64,000 bases of DNA from Ammoniphilus resinae (GCF_017873965.1 NZ_JAGGKT010000001.1:682001-746000); one strand, 5' to 3'. Positions 39,227 through 49,238 are shown, counted from the stretch's first letter. The notes: generated by a model not told the origin, from the sequence alone. Made by a program: numbers and translations.

Positions 39227-41145
39227 TTGGCAAGAGCCTAGGAGGGCGTTACGAAGTCGAGCAGCGAATTGGCGGCGGGGGAATGGCGATTGTATATAAA
39301 GCCCACGACAATCTTTTAAATCGAACCGTTGCACTAAAAATTCTTCGGTCGCAGTTTGGACATGATGACGATTTTATTGTTCGTTTTCGCAGGGAAGCAC
39401 AGGCTGCAGCCAGTTTATCCCATCCTAATATTGTGAATGTCTACGATGTTGGAGAAGAAGATGACATACAATATATTGTCATGGAGTATGTTGAAGGTTC
39501 AACCCTGAAAGAATTGATTACGAAAAAAGGGTTGATCGAGGTAGAAGAGGCCGTTCCGATTGCCATGGAAATTTGTGATGCCTTGGATCATGCCCACCAC
39601 AATCATATTATTCATCGAGATATTAAGCCACATAACATATTGATCGGTAAAGGTGGAAGGGTTAAAGTTACGGATTTTGGTATCGCTCGAGCCGTGACCT
39701 CTGCTACAATTACGCACACGGGTTCTGTGATTGGTTCTGTTCATTACTTTTCTCCTGAACAGGCACGGGGAGGAATTAGCGGTGAAAAATCAGATATCTA
39801 TTCTTTAGGGATTGTTCTTTATGAGATGGTTACAGGGAATGTTCCTTTTTCTGGTGACTCTCCAATCAGTGTTGCGCTGAAGCATCTACAGGAGGAAATT
39901 GTCCCACCTAAGGAAATTAATCCTAAACTTCCGCAAAGTGTAGAGAATGTTATTCTAAAATCGTTGGTCAAGGACCCGCTCTATCGTTACCAATCAGTCA
40001 AGGAAATGCAGCGGGATCTGAAGACCTGTCTCGACACGGAGCGGCTGAATGAACCGAAATTTATGCCGAAAATTGATGATGAGGAATCGACAAGGGTGAT
40101 TCCCGCGATTACTCCCGAATTGATGGAAAGGCTGAATGGACAGAATACGGCTACAGGGAACAGGCAGGAGTATCAACCGCCACAAGGGAAGTCCAAAGTA
40201 TGGCTGAAGGGGATTGCATGGCTTGTCTTTCTTAGTTTGTTCTTTGTTGTTGCTCTTTACGGGTTTAATTTTATCCTGAGTATTTTTTATGTCCCTGAGG
40301 TGAACACCCCTCGGGTGGAGAATATGACGTTGCAAGAAGCTCAAAAAGCTTTGGCAGAAAAAGATTTAAAGGTACTCATTAAAGAACGATTTAGCGATGA
40401 AGTGCCGCAGAATATGATTATTAAGCAGGAGCCTTCTCCGGGAATGCGGGTGAAGGAAAACAGCGAAGTAACTGTATATGTCAGCAAAGGTGAAGAGCAG
40501 ATTGAAGTGCCAGACTTAGTGGGGCTTCCCGAAAGGCTAGTTGAGGTTCAGTTGGCGAAATTGAATTACGAAATTGAACGCAAGCCAAGCGATGAATATG
40601 CAAGTGGAACAGTAATGGGACAAACCCCTGCGGCTGGAACGTTGGTTACGCCATCCAAAGATAAGGTGGTAGTGACAGTTAGTATGGGAAGACAGACTGT
40701 TGTCATGCCGAACCTGATTGGACTTACTGTAGAAGAAGCTGAATCTGTTCTTTTGAAGAATGGGTTGAAAAAGGGTACGGTTAAAAATGAACCTAGTTAT
40801 TCCCCTAAGGGGACGGTTTTTCGTCAATATCCTTTTCAGGCTGGTAGCAGGGCTCCATCCGGAACTGAAATTGAATTGATGATTAGCAGCGGCTATCCAA
40901 AGGATGCAAAAGAAATAACGGAACCAGTTTTGGTTCTGCTGGGCGATCAGGAATCTGCCAACATTGCCATCATGGTTACTGATGCAAGAGGGAAAGACCG
41001 AGAGATTGTGAACAAAACTATCACGCAATCCGAAACCTTTGACGTCAAGGTGGTCTTGTCACCTTCTCAAGATGCTACGATCACCATTTATAATAACGGA
41101 AAAATAATGGAAAAGAGGAATATCCGTTATTCTACCATTCCTTAA
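39223..41145 (+). CDS. prkC: PASTA-domain Ser/Thr protein kinase
   Basis: PrkC senses muropeptides or lipid II and acts in dormancy exit and wall control. The 640-residue protein has a cytoplasmic kinase domain (about 10-270) with HRDIKPHNIL and VTDFGIARA, a linker, one membrane segment at about 328-350, and three PASTA repeats at about 355-560, ending in a separate C-terminal domain. It starts inside the prpC stop (ATGA), so the kinase and phosphatase are coupled. Confidence 0.95.
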   Translation: MIGKSLGGRYEVEQRIGGGGMAIVYKAHDNLLNRTVALKILRSQFGHDDDFIVRFRREAQAAASLSHPNIVNVYDVGEEDDIQYIVMEYVEGSTLKELITKKGLIEVEEAVPIAMEICDALDHAHHNHIIHRDIKPHNILIGKGGRVKVTDFGIARAVTSATITHTGSVIGSVHYFSPEQARGGISGEKSDIYSLGIVLYEMVTGNVPFSGDSPISVALKHLQEEIVPPKEINPKLPQSVENVILKSLVKDPLYRYQSVKEMQRDLKTCLDTERLNEPKFMPKIDDEESTRVIPAITPELMERLNGQNTATGNRQEYQPPQGKSKVWLKGIAWLVFLSLFFVVALYGFNFILSIFYVPEVNTPRVENMTLQEAQKALAEKDLKVLIKERFSDEVPQNMIIKQEPSPGMRVKENSEVTVYVSKGEEQIEVPDLVGLPERLVEVQLAKLNYEIERKPSDEYASGTVMGQTPAAGTLVTPSKDKVVVTVSMGRQTVVMPNLIGLTVEEAESVLLKNGLKKGTVKNEPSYSPKGTVFRQYPFQAGSRAPSGTEIELMISSGYPKDAKEITEPVLVLLGDQESANIAIMVTDARGKDREIVNKTITQSETFDVKVVLSPSQDATITIYNNGKIMEKRNIRYSTIP

Positions 41146-41176
41146 ATATTTAAGCAGTAAACAAAGGAGGAAGATC

Positions 41177-42049
41177 ATGCCTGAAGGTAGGATCATTAAG
41201 GCATTGAGTGGCTACTATTACGTGCTGGATGGCGAGACAGTCTGGCAATGCAGGGCAAGAGGGGTATTTAAAAAGAAAAAGATATCCCCACTGGTTGGCG
41301 ACCTTGTGGAGTATGATCAGGAACGCAACCAGGAAGGGTTTATTCAACAGATCTTTGAGCGAAACACAGAGCTAGTTAGACCACCGATTGCCAATGTAGA
41401 CCAAGCTGTGCTTGTTTTTTCCTTAGCAGAGCCACAAATCAGCCTTCTTTTGTTGGATAAATTTCTTGTACACACAGAATCGGCTGGTGTGAAATCGATT
41501 ATATGTCTATCGAAATCTGATTTGGTGTCCACCGAGAAGTTCCAGCCGATTGTTTCTTTATATGAAAAGTTGGGATACGATGTTTTGGTTACCCATCAGT
41601 TGAAGACAGATCCATCTGCGCAGATTCGCCAGTTATTGCCGGGACATATTTCGGTTTTTGCCGGTCAATCAGGGGTTGGGAAATCTACTTTGCTCAACTC
41701 TATTATTCCCGGGGCTAACCTCCTAACTGGAAACATCAGTGAACGCCTTGGCCGGGGGAAGCATACGACCCGCCACGTTGAGTTAATACCTTATCAAGGG
41801 GGGTTTGTTGCAGATACACCAGGCTTCAGCCAATTGGATTTTTTTGATATTGAACCAGAACATCTTAGCCATTACTTCGTAGAGCTCCGGCAGTATCTTC
41901 CGGATTGCAAATATCGCGGATGCTTGCATGTTTCTGAACCTCAATGTGCGATCGTTTCCGCATTGCAGAGAGGGGAAATTGCCGAATCGAGGTATAATCA
42001 TTATTTGCAATTTTTAAAAGAGATGAAAGAGAAAAAGCGGAGGTATTAA
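41177..42049 (+). CDS. rsgA: Ribosome biogenesis GTPase RsgA
   Basis: RsgA (YloQ/CpgA) is a circularly permuted GTPase that helps 30S subunit maturation. The order is an OB fold (about 1-65), G4 motif around SKSDL, then G1 [12 protein letters not shown] near 165, and a C-terminal zinc module with [14 protein letters not shown] near 245. Length 290. The following gene, rpe, starts five bases later. Confidence 0.95.
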   Translation: MPEGRIIKALSGYYYVLDGETVWQCRARGVFKKKKISPLVGDLVEYDQERNQEGFIQQIFERNTELVRPPIANVDQAVLVFSLAEPQISLLLLDKFLVHTESAGVKSIICLSKSDLVSTEKFQPIVSLYEKLGYDVLVTHQLKTDPSAQIRQLLPGHISVFAGQSGVGKSTLLNSIIPGANLLTGNISERLGRGKHTTRHVELIPYQGGFVADTPGFSQLDFFDIEPEHLSHYFVELRQYLPDCKYRGCLHVSEPQCAIVSALQRGEIAESRYNHYLQFLKEMKEKKRRY

Positions 42050-42053
42050 CGGT

Positions 42054-42716
42054 ATGAGACACCAAACGAAAGTTGCCCCTTCTATTCTTTCCGCAGATTT
42101 TGCCAAACTTGGAGAGGAAATAAAGGATGTCGAACAAGGGGGCGCGGAATTAATCCATGTGGATGTGATGGATGGACATTTTGTTCCCAATATCACCATT
42201 GGACCTTTAATTGTGAAGGCGATACGACCCTACACCGAGCTTCCACTAGATGTTCACTTGATGATCGATAATCCAGACCAATACATACCAGATTTTATTA
42301 AACAAGGGGCTGACATTATTTCTGTTCATCAGGAAGCTTGTATTCACCTACACCGAACCATTTCTTTAATTAAGGACCTTGGGGCAAAAGCATCTGTTGC
42401 ACTGAATCCAGCAACACCGATTCAGATGCTCGAGCCCATTTTGTCTGATTTGGATATGGTATTATTGATGACGGTAAACCCAGGCTTCGGCGGTCAGAGT
42501 TTTATTTCCTCGGTTCTGCCCAAGATTCGGGCTCTGCGAAAGATGCTTGATGAACGAGGAATGCAGCAAATCGAAATCGAAGTCGACGGTGGGATCAATG
42601 CAGAGACAGCACCTCAGGTAGTGGAAGCAGGTGCGAGCGTGTTGGTTGCAGGAAGTGCAGTATATGGCGAGGCGGACCGTGGAGCTGCGATTCGGGCCAT
42701 AAAGAAAGGCTTATAA
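42054..42716 (+). CDS. rpe: Ribulose-phosphate 3-epimerase
   Basis: Rpe interconverts ribulose 5-phosphate and xylulose 5-phosphate. The TIM-barrel motifs are [36 protein letters not shown] and EVDGGI. Length 220 residues. Ribosome site GGAGGT is nine bases upstream. In B. subtilis thiN follows. Here it is absent and an unrelated minus-strand gene occupies the place. Confidence 0.95.
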   Translation: MRHQTKVAPSILSADFAKLGEEIKDVEQGGAELIHVDVMDGHFVPNITIGPLIVKAIRPYTELPLDVHLMIDNPDQYIPDFIKQGADIISVHQEACIHLHRTISLIKDLGAKASVALNPATPIQMLEPILSDLDMVLLMTVNPGFGGQSFISSVLPKIRALRKMLDERGMQQIEIEVDGGINAETAPQVVEAGASVLVAGSAVYGEADRGAAIRAIKKGL

Positions 42717-42720
42717 TCAA

Positions 42721-42774
42721 GGGGTCAGACCCCAGTCGATTCGGCAAATTTTCGACTGAGGTCTGACCCCTTTT
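42721..42774 (+). terminator. Terminator of rsgA-rpe formed by a GGGGTCAGACC element (copy 2)
   Basis: GGGGTCAGACCCCAGTCGA at 42721-42739 pairs with TCGACTGAGGTCTGACCCC at 42752-42770 (one mismatch in 19), followed by TTTT. It starts four bases after the rpe stop. The same ends occur in the larger element at 25526-25634, so a dispersed repeat here serves as a terminator. Confidence 0.82.
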
Positions 42775-42803
42775 AATAGGTTTCCATACCATGGAAGCTT
42801 TTC

Positions 42804-43229
42804 CTAAACTTTTTGCAGCTCGTAATCCCAGAAATTACTGTATACCTCAGATTGTTCTTCTTCATCATCGATAATCCGAAAACCCTGTTCACGCAATAAG
42901 GGGAGGAGCGAAGGGTCCTGAAGGTGGCAGAAAATCGGCTTCTGTAAAAGATAGGATTCATAGCGCAAGAACTCGAGACAACGAACGGCATCTGGAATAG
43001 CAGCCGGGGTGGCTGTCAAATCTACTAGTTCGATATGCTTGTTGTAGCTTTTATAATGAAATTCAATGAGATCATTGACGATCGTCACAAGTCCTTCACT
43101 GTTTGTGGTATAACTTCCCTTCAAGGTTTTGGCGAACCCCTTTAGCCTGCTTCGCGTTAAATAGTTTGGAAATAGAACAACGTTAGATTTATGAATTGTT
43201 GGTGGGGTAAATAATGCCGCTTGTCCCAT
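42804..43229 (-). CDS. Conserved-looking hypothetical protein
   Basis: A 141-residue ORF on the minus strand starts at ATG behind a strong AAGGAGG site, so it is likely translated. No family is recognised. It has no signal peptide or membrane segment and looks like a small mixed alpha/beta cytoplasmic protein, with an acidic run DDEEEQSE near residue 122. It occupies the place of thiN between rpe and spoVM in the B. subtilis order. Confidence 0.65.
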   Translation of the reverse strand: MGQAALFTPPTIHKSNVVLFPNYLTRSRLKGFAKTLKGSYTTNSEGLVTIVNDLIEFHYKSYNKHIELVDLTATPAAIPDAVRCLEFLRYESYLLQKPIFCHLQDPSLLPLLREQGFRIIDDEEEQSEVYSNFWDYELQKV

Positions 43230-43495
43230 AGTGTATGCCTCCTTCTAATAGATTACTTTTGCTTGATATAAACAAGCCGTTGGTTATTAAAGCATATGAA
43301 ACAAGCTCTCGAACTAGAACTTTTTCAAGGGCATTCTGGTGAAAAACCTAAATCAAAATTTTTAGGAACATTTCTAGGTGGAAGGTGAATATACTTTACT
43401 AAATGCGAGTTGGTCATCTACCCGGGTACATATAATCCTGTGGTTTAGCGATGAGTTAAAAAACGGCGACAAAAATGGGGTAAGGAGGGGCAGAC

Positions 43496-43576
43496 ATGAA
43501 ATTTTATACAATTAAGCTACCAAGATTTATCGGTGGGATGGTGAAGGCTGTCTTGGGAGCCTTTAGAAAAAAATAA
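43496..43576 (+). CDS. spoVM: Stage V sporulation protein M
   Basis: A 26-residue protein starting MKFYTIKLPRFIGG and ending AFRKK, matching SpoVM in length and almost every position I can recall. SpoVM is an amphipathic peptide that recognises the curved forespore membrane and anchors the coat through SpoIVA. It is made in the mother cell. A strong TAAGGAGGGG site is present. A TATAAT box at 43431-43436 and the CATATAAT around it could be a promoter, but I cannot decide between sigma-A and sigma-E. It is direct evidence that the organism forms endospores. Confidence 0.96.
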   Translation: MKFYTIKLPRFIGGMVKAVLGAFRKK

Positions 43577-43671
43577 AAAATCAGTTCAGTCTTACTCCAT
43601 CTTGTTTCTTAAAAATCCTTCGGGGTAAGACTTGATGGCTCTTCAGTCTGAACCCGAGGAGAAAGAAAAAA

Positions 43672-43697
43672 CACCTTAGTGAAAGGTGCTTTTTTTT
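43672..43697 (+). terminator. Intrinsic terminator after spoVM
   Basis: CACCTT pairs with AAGGTG over a short loop and is followed by a long T-run (at least eight). It ends the plus-strand spoVM transcript. Confidence 0.85.
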
Positions 43698-43705
43698 GTG
43701 TTTCT

Positions 43706-43732
43706 ATAGTTGGCGGAATAATTTTCCGTTAT
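43706..43732. repeat. Solitary degenerate AGCGGAAAA palindrome
   Basis: TGGCGGAATAATTTTCCGTT at 43711-43730 resembles the palindromes at 9068-9251 and 34769-34955, with ATAG and TAT flanks. It lies between two terminators of convergent genes. Confidence 0.6.
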
Positions 43733-43733
43733 T

Positions 43734-43762
43734 TTAAAAACCCGGTCAATATGACCGGGTTT
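43734..43762 (-). terminator. Intrinsic terminator of rpmB
   Basis: AACCCGGTCA pairs with TGACCGGGTT around three bases. On the minus strand it runs into TTTTT, so it terminates rpmB. A second hairpin, AAGGGGG/CCCCCTT at 43767-43786, precedes it. Confidence 0.83.
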
Positions 43763-43803
43763 CATCAAGGGGGAACAATCCCCCTTCTTTTTACATCTAC
43801 ACA

Positions 43804-43992
43804 TTATACACGAGTTACTTTTCCGGATTTAAGAGCCTTTGCACTTACATAAACACGCTTTGGCTTTCCATCAACCAAGATCCGTACTTTTTGAACGTTA
43901 ACTCCCCAAGAGCGCTTAGAAGCACGCATGGAGTGACTTCTTTTATTTCCAGAACCGGCTTTCTTACCAGTTACAAAACATACGCGAGCCAT
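43804..43992 (-). CDS. rpmB: 50S ribosomal protein L28
   Basis: L28, 62 residues, starts [21 protein letters not shown] and ends with the [12 protein letters not shown] tail. Ribosome site GGGAGGTGG. It lies alone on the minus strand opposite yloU, as in B. subtilis. A sigma-A promoter is visible upstream. Confidence 0.96.
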   Translation of the reverse strand: MARVCFVTGKKAGSGNKRSHSMRASKRSWGVNVQKVRILVDGKPKRVYVSAKALKSGKVTRV

Positions 43993-44038
43993 ATTTCCAC
44001 CTCCCTGATACAGCCTTGCACATTACAGATACTAAGAT

Positions 44039-44067
44039 ATAATAACATATTGGGTAAAGCTCTGCAA
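44039..44067 (-). promoter_or_regulatory. Sigma-A promoter of rpmB
   Basis: On the minus strand TTGCAG (44067-44062) and TATTAT (44044-44039) are separated by exactly 17 bases, about 45 bases before the rpmB start. Confidence 0.6.
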
Positions 44068-44229
44068 TAAGATAATTAGAAAAGCTCCTATCGATGCCTT
44101 CATCCTCTCTATTTAGCGAAAAACTTTCAAATAATGGGGATGTATAGTAAAATTGATGGGAAATAGCTTCTCGCACATCGTGTGCGTCATCGACGTAGTC
44201 AAGAAGCAACAGAAGGAGGAGGTACTGCG

Positions 44230-44592
44230 ATGTCAGTAGAATTGAAAACACCTCTAGGGAAGATTGATGTAGAAAATGAAGTGATCGCGATGATTGCTGG
44301 AGGAGCTGCAGAGGACTGTTATGGTTTGGTCGGAATGGCTTCACGGAATTCATTGAAAGATGGGGTCGCAGAGCTTCTCGGTAAAGAAAACCTTGGCAGA
44401 GGGGTAACCGTTCGTGAGAATGGTGAGCTAGTGGAAATAGATTTGTATGTGATTGTGAACTATGGGGTGAAGATCTCTGAGGTAGCCCACAATGTTCAAT
44501 CAACGGTGAAATATACATTAGAGCAAAGTTTAGGGCTGCAAGTTGGAGCTATAAACGTTTATGTTCAAGGAGTCAGGGTGACTGAGTCCTAG
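44230..44592 (+). CDS. yloU: Asp23/Gls24 family protein YloU
   Basis: A 120-residue Asp23/Gls24-type protein with the motifs VIAMIAGGAAEDCYGLVGM and LYVIVNYGVKISEVAHNVQ. Such proteins tie to membrane or envelope stress in Firmicutes. ATG at 44230 follows AAGGAGGAGG. Sixteen additional open codons upstream have no ribosome site. It is 17 bases from fakA and probably cotranscribed. Confidence 0.92.
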   Translation: MSVELKTPLGKIDVENEVIAMIAGGAAEDCYGLVGMASRNSLKDGVAELLGKENLGRGVTVRENGELVEIDLYVIVNYGVKISEVAHNVQSTVKYTLEQSLGLQVGAINVYVQGVRVTES

Positions 44593-44609
44593 CAAGGAGG
44601 ACATTCATA

Positions 44610-46244
44610 GTGGGGATTAGGCAGTTAAACGGGGAGCAATTTAAAGACATGCTGAAAGCTGGGGCAGCAAACCTTACAAGGCATATAGAAAAGGTTAACG
44701 CCTTAAACGTGTTCCCAGTTCCGGATGGCGATACAGGCACGAATATGAATCTTACCATGTCATCTGGAGTAAATGAGCTATCGAAGCAGTCTTTCTCGCA
44801 CGTCGGAAAAACCGCCCAAGCGTTTTCCAAGGGCCTATTGATGGGAGCCAGGGGTAATTCAGGCGTTATTTTATCTCAATTGTTCCGCGGGTTTTCAAAA
44901 GCATTGGCAGACGCTGATGAATTAAATGCAGTGTCATTGGCAACTGCCCTCTCTCAGGGTGTATCTGCTGCTTATTCGGCAGTGATTAAACCTGTGGAAG
45001 GTACGATTTTAACGGTTGCCAAAGATGCTGCCCTAGGTGCACAAAAATCAGCCGAAATAAACGATGATCTATTGGAAGTCATGAAAGCGACTATTGACAG
45101 TGCAGAAAAATCTCTAGCAAAGACCCCTGATTTGCTTCCTATTCTTAAGGAAGTGGGTGTTGTCGACTCCGGTGGACAAGGACTTGTGTACATATACATT
45201 GGCTTTCTCCAGGCGTTGCAGGGAAATGCTGTAGTTGAAGAGCTGGTTCCAACCATTTCTAATGAGCTCCATTTGGACCCGGCACAGCTTCATTTAAAAA
45301 CTGACGATATTACTTTTGGTTATTGCACTGAATTTTTAATTCATCTTGAACAAGAGTCTAACTTTGATTTAGCTGTGGTAAGAGGTCAGTTGCAAAAGTG
45401 GGGAGATTCCATTGTAGCGGTTGCGGACGATGAGTTGGTGAAAATTCATATACATACGGAAAAACCTGGAGATATCCTGAATTTTGGCCAAAAATTTGGG
45501 GAGTTAAAAGGGATTAAAATTGAAAATATGAGGCAGCAACATGCTCAGATTCTCTCCTCCGCTCCAACGATTGCTTCCCAGAAAAAACAACCGTTTGGAA
45601 TCGTTGCTGTTTCCGCGGGAGAAGGAATTTCACGTATTTTAAAAGGGCTAGGTGTGCAGGAGGTCGTTAGTGGAGGGCAATCGATGAACCCAAGTACAGA
45701 GGATTTGTTGAAAGCTGCCCAGCGCATCTCTGCTGAAAACATTATTTTTTTACCGAACAATAAAAACATTGTGATGGCAGCTGAACAGGCTGCATCCATG
45801 TTGGATACACCCGCATTTGTGATTCCTAGTCGTACGATTCCACAAGGAATTGCCGCTATGCTCGCCTATCATGCGGATACAGCCATTGTACAAAATCTGC
45901 AGCATATGACAGAGGCCCTTTCCCATGTAAAATCTGGTCAGGTGACGAAGGCGGTAAGAGATTCAAAATGGGATGAACTGGATATCCATGAAGGGGATTT
46001 CTTAGGAATGCTTGAAGGGGATATCGTGGTCAATGGACAAGGACTTCCGCAAACGGCGCTTCGTCTGCTAGCATCGCTGATCGGTGAGGATGATGAGGTG
46101 TTGACGATTTTGTTTGGCCAAGATGTTGAGAAGGAACAGGCGGATGAACTTGCCAATCAAGTTGAAGAAGCCTACCCGCAATTGGAGATTGATGTCCATT
46201 TTGGTGGACAGCCAATTTACCCCTATATATTTTCTGTAGAATAG
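44610..46244 (+). CDS. fakA: Fatty acid kinase catalytic subunit FakA
   Basis: A DAK2 domain protein of 544 residues (YloV). The N-terminal DhaL kinase domain shows NVFPVPDGDTGTNM (metal Asp residues) and MGARGNSGVILSQ. The middle and C-terminal domains resemble DegV. FakA phosphorylates fatty acids bound to FakB (DegV) proteins, and a degV gene follows directly, which supports the role. GTG start after AAGGAGG. Confidence 0.92.
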   Translation: MGIRQLNGEQFKDMLKAGAANLTRHIEKVNALNVFPVPDGDTGTNMNLTMSSGVNELSKQSFSHVGKTAQAFSKGLLMGARGNSGVILSQLFRGFSKALADADELNAVSLATALSQGVSAAYSAVIKPVEGTILTVAKDAALGAQKSAEINDDLLEVMKATIDSAEKSLAKTPDLLPILKEVGVVDSGGQGLVYIYIGFLQALQGNAVVEELVPTISNELHLDPAQLHLKTDDITFGYCTEFLIHLEQESNFDLAVVRGQLQKWGDSIVAVADDELVKIHIHTEKPGDILNFGQKFGELKGIKIENMRQQHAQILSSAPTIASQKKQPFGIVAVSAGEGISRILKGLGVQEVVSGGQSMNPSTEDLLKAAQRISAENIIFLPNNKNIVMAAEQAASMLDTPAFVIPSRTIPQGIAAMLAYHADTAIVQNLQHMTEALSHVKSGQVTKAVRDSKWDELDIHEGDFLGMLEGDIVVNGQGLPQTALRLLASLIGEDDEVLTILFGQDVEKEQADELANQVEEAYPQLEIDVHFGGQPIYPYIFSVE

Positions 46245-46248
46245 GCTG

Positions 46249-47115
46249 GTGAGCATGGTGCCAAGGATTTGTGTTGTAACAGATAGTACCGCGGATATTC
46301 CGAAGGAAGTAGCGGAACAGTGGGATATTCATGTGGTCCCTCTACATGTTCATATCGATCATGAAACCTTTTTGGACGGGGTGACAATAACTCCACTCGA
46401 GTTTTTTGAGAAATTGGTGAAGGCCAATAACTTCCCGACAACCTCGCAGCCCTCACCCACTCATTTTGAAAAAAAATATAGAGAACTTGCAGGGGTCTAC
46501 GGTGAAGATGTTCAAATCCTATCCATTCATCTATCCAGTGCGTTAAGCGGTACCTATCAGTCTGCAAACTTGGCGAGATCTTTTTTGGATGGAAAAATAG
46601 ATGTTAGCGTAATCGATTCGAAAAAAGCAGCATTTTTCCTTGGACAGATCGTTGTAGAAGCAGCGAAAGCAGCCAAATCGGGGAAATCCAAGGAAGACTG
46701 CTTAGCATTAATCAAGCGAATGATTGATGGGCAACGTGACCTGTTTATGATTGATGATCTGACCTACTTGCAAAAAGGGGGGCGAATCGGAAAAGCACAA
46801 GCTTTATTGGGCAACCTGCTTAGTGTTAAACCCATTTTATCTCTTAATGAGGAAGGTGAGGTTTATCCCCTGGATAAGGTAAGAGGAAAGAAAAAAGCCA
46901 TCTCCAAAATGCTTGAGTATTTTCATGAGTATGCGGGGGATGAAGAGGTTTTATGTTCCGTTCTTTATGGAAAAAATCACGATGAAGCGAAGGAATTGGC
47001 GGAGAAGATTTCCGGGCAATTTAATGTCAATGAGATTCATCTGGTCGTGCTTGGTCCAGTGATAGGTGCACATGCGGGCCCACAGGCCATTGCCGTCTCA
47101 ATGATGAAAAAATAA
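46249..47115 (+). CDS. DegV family fatty acid-binding protein (FakB type)
   Basis: A DegV protein of 288 residues. Visible motifs are VVTDSTADIP at the N-terminus, TSQPSPTHFEK, and HLSSALSGTYQSA with the fatty acid carboxylate contacts. Its likely role is to present fatty acid to FakA upstream. Start is uncertain: GTG at 46249 or ATG at 46255, both with weak ribosome sites. Confidence 0.92.
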   Translation: MSMVPRICVVTDSTADIPKEVAEQWDIHVVPLHVHIDHETFLDGVTITPLEFFEKLVKANNFPTTSQPSPTHFEKKYRELAGVYGEDVQILSIHLSSALSGTYQSANLARSFLDGKIDVSVIDSKKAAFFLGQIVVEAAKAAKSGKSKEDCLALIKRMIDGQRDLFMIDDLTYLQKGGRIGKAQALLGNLLSVKPILSLNEEGEVYPLDKVRGKKKAISKMLEYFHEYAGDEEVLCSVLYGKNHDEAKELAEKISGQFNVNEIHLVVLGPVIGAHAGPQAIAVSMMKK

Positions 47116-47174
47116 GCGGAGGGAAGGGAGTTATTATATCCTTCCTTCTTTCTATTTTGGGAGGGGAGTCAACG

Positions 47175-49238
47175 ATGGAGCCACTACTGTCACCGGTCAC
47201 TGTTGTCAAAGGAATAGGACAAGAAACTGCGAAGGACTTGGCAGACTTGGGTATCTTTTCGGTCCATGATTTATTGATGTATTTTCCCACAAGGTATGAG
47301 GATTACTCGATTCGGGATATAAGTGAAGTAGGTGAAGGGGAACGGATTACTGTCAGAGGAACAGTATATGGAGAGCCTTCTGTGCGATTTTACGGGCGTA
47401 CGAAATCGAGAATGACAGTAAAAATGGTATGTGAAGGGATCGTCATTTCTGCTGTGTGGTTTAATCAACATTTCTTGAAAAACAAGCTCGTTCCGGGAAA
47501 GGAAATTCAGATCACTGGAAAATGGGAGAGAAGCCGTTTGCAGATTACGGTCAGTGAAACCAAGCTGCAGTTCTCTGGGAAAAAACAAGAACTTTCTTCA
47601 GAACAGCTAATTCAACCCATTTATTCCGTAACAGCGGCAATTACAGTCAAACAGCTGAGAAAATGGATGGAACAGGCATTAAAGCAATTTCAGCAAGAAA
47701 TCAAGGAGATCCTACCGCAAGAAATTCTGAGAAAACACGAGTTTATCTCTCGGAAAGAAGCGATTCGGGCGATTCATTTCCCCAGTTCCACGAAGGAAGG
47801 AGGACAGGCTAGGAAACGCCTTGCCTTCGAAGAGTTGTTTTTCTACCAACTTAAAATGCAAGCCTTACAGCTTGTACAGAAAAAACAAACAAAAGGCAAA
47901 GGGATTCCTATCCCTCTCGAAGAAGTTCGACAATTTATTCGCTCCCTGCCTTTTACCTTAACAAAGGCCCAGAAGCTGGTGTTAAAGGAGATCCTTGATG
48001 ACTTACAAAGCCCATATGCGATGAATAGACTTCTACAAGGGGATGTTGGGTCAGGGAAAACCATTGTGGCCGCGATCGCTCTCTTTGCAGCCGTAAGAGC
48101 GGGTTATCAGGGGGCACTGATGGTCCCAACGGAAATTCTTGCCGATCAGCATCTCAAATCTCTTGAAGAGCTTTTGTCTCCATATGGAATTCAAGTAGCA
48201 CTATTGACTGGTAGTTTAGGAGTCAAGGCCCGGAGGGATCTATTAGCGGGTCTGCAAATGGGAATGGTTGATGTCGTGGTTGGGACACATGCCTTGATCC
48301 AGGATGATGTGTATTTTGGACGGTTGGGACTGGTCATTACTGACGAGCAGCATCGCTTTGGGGTGGAACAGCGAAAGATATTAAGAGAAAAAGGGCTTCA
48401 GCCTAATGTGTTGTTTATGACTGCAACCCCAATCCCGCGGACATTGGCAATATCCGTTTTTGGAGATATGGATGTCTCTACGATTGACGAACTTCCCGCG
48501 GGAAGAAAACCGATTGAAACCTATTGGGTGAAAGGGGAAAAGCTGGAACGTGTGTTAGCGTTTATTCGTAAAGAACTACTGGAGGGACATCAGGCCTACG
48601 TTATTTGCCCCTTAATTGAGGAGTCTGAGAAGCTGGATGTACAAAATGCAGTTGATTTATATCAACAGCTAGCAGACTATTTTCAAGGGGAATTTTCCGT
48701 TGGGCTAATGCACGGACGATTAAGTCCAAAGGAAAAAGACGAAGTTATGCAGGCATTTAGTGAAAACAAGATTCAAGTTCTAGTTTCTACTACGGTTGTT
48801 GAGGTAGGGGTCAACGTTCCAAATGCCACGGTTATGGCAGTCTATGACGCGGAAAGATTTGGATTGGCGCAATTGCACCAGCTAAGAGGAAGGGTCGGAA
48901 GAGGTGCGGAACAATCCTACTGTGTTTTAATTGCCGATCCCAAAACAGATACCGGGCGCGAACGCATGCGCACCATGAAAGAAACAAATGATGGTTTTGA
49001 AGTAGCACGCCGAGATCTGCAACTTCGTGGACCAGGGGATTTCTTTGGCACAAAGCAAAGCGGGCTTCCTGAATTTCGGATCGCCGATATCTCTCAGGAT
49101 TTTCAAAGCTTAGAGCAAGCCCGACAGGAGGCTGTTGCTCTTTTAAAACACGAGGACTTTTGGCAGAGCCCAGAGTTTGCCTTCTTTCGTCAGTATTTGG
49201 AACAACAAGGGGTATTTGAAGTAGGTGTGCTCGATTAA
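47175..49238 (+). CDS. recG: ATP-dependent DNA helicase RecG
   Basis: RecG regresses replication forks and remodels Holliday junctions. The 687-residue protein has an N-terminal wedge/OB domain, Walker A LLQGDVGSGKT near 290, the DEQH box ITDEQHRFG near 390, and motif VI QLRGRVGRG near 577. ATG at 47175 follows GGGAGGGGAG. Six open codons upstream start at TTG. It ends the ylo region, and pdhD follows in the opposite direction. Confidence 0.95.
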   Translation: MEPLLSPVTVVKGIGQETAKDLADLGIFSVHDLLMYFPTRYEDYSIRDISEVGEGERITVRGTVYGEPSVRFYGRTKSRMTVKMVCEGIVISAVWFNQHFLKNKLVPGKEIQITGKWERSRLQITVSETKLQFSGKKQELSSEQLIQPIYSVTAAITVKQLRKWMEQALKQFQQEIKEILPQEILRKHEFISRKEAIRAIHFPSSTKEGGQARKRLAFEELFFYQLKMQALQLVQKKQTKGKGIPIPLEEVRQFIRSLPFTLTKAQKLVLKEILDDLQSPYAMNRLLQGDVGSGKTIVAAIALFAAVRAGYQGALMVPTEILADQHLKSLEELLSPYGIQVALLTGSLGVKARRDLLAGLQMGMVDVVVGTHALIQDDVYFGRLGLVITDEQHRFGVEQRKILREKGLQPNVLFMTATPIPRTLAISVFGDMDVSTIDELPAGRKPIETYWVKGEKLERVLAFIRKELLEGHQAYVICPLIEESEKLDVQNAVDLYQQLADYFQGEFSVGLMHGRLSPKEKDEVMQAFSENKIQVLVSTTVVEVGVNVPNATVMAVYDAERFGLAQLHQLRGRVGRGAEQSYCVLIADPKTDTGRERMRTMKETNDGFEVARRDLQLRGPGDFFGTKQSGLPEFRIADISQDFQSLEQARQEAVALLKHEDFWQSPEFAFFRQYLEQQGVFEVGVLD

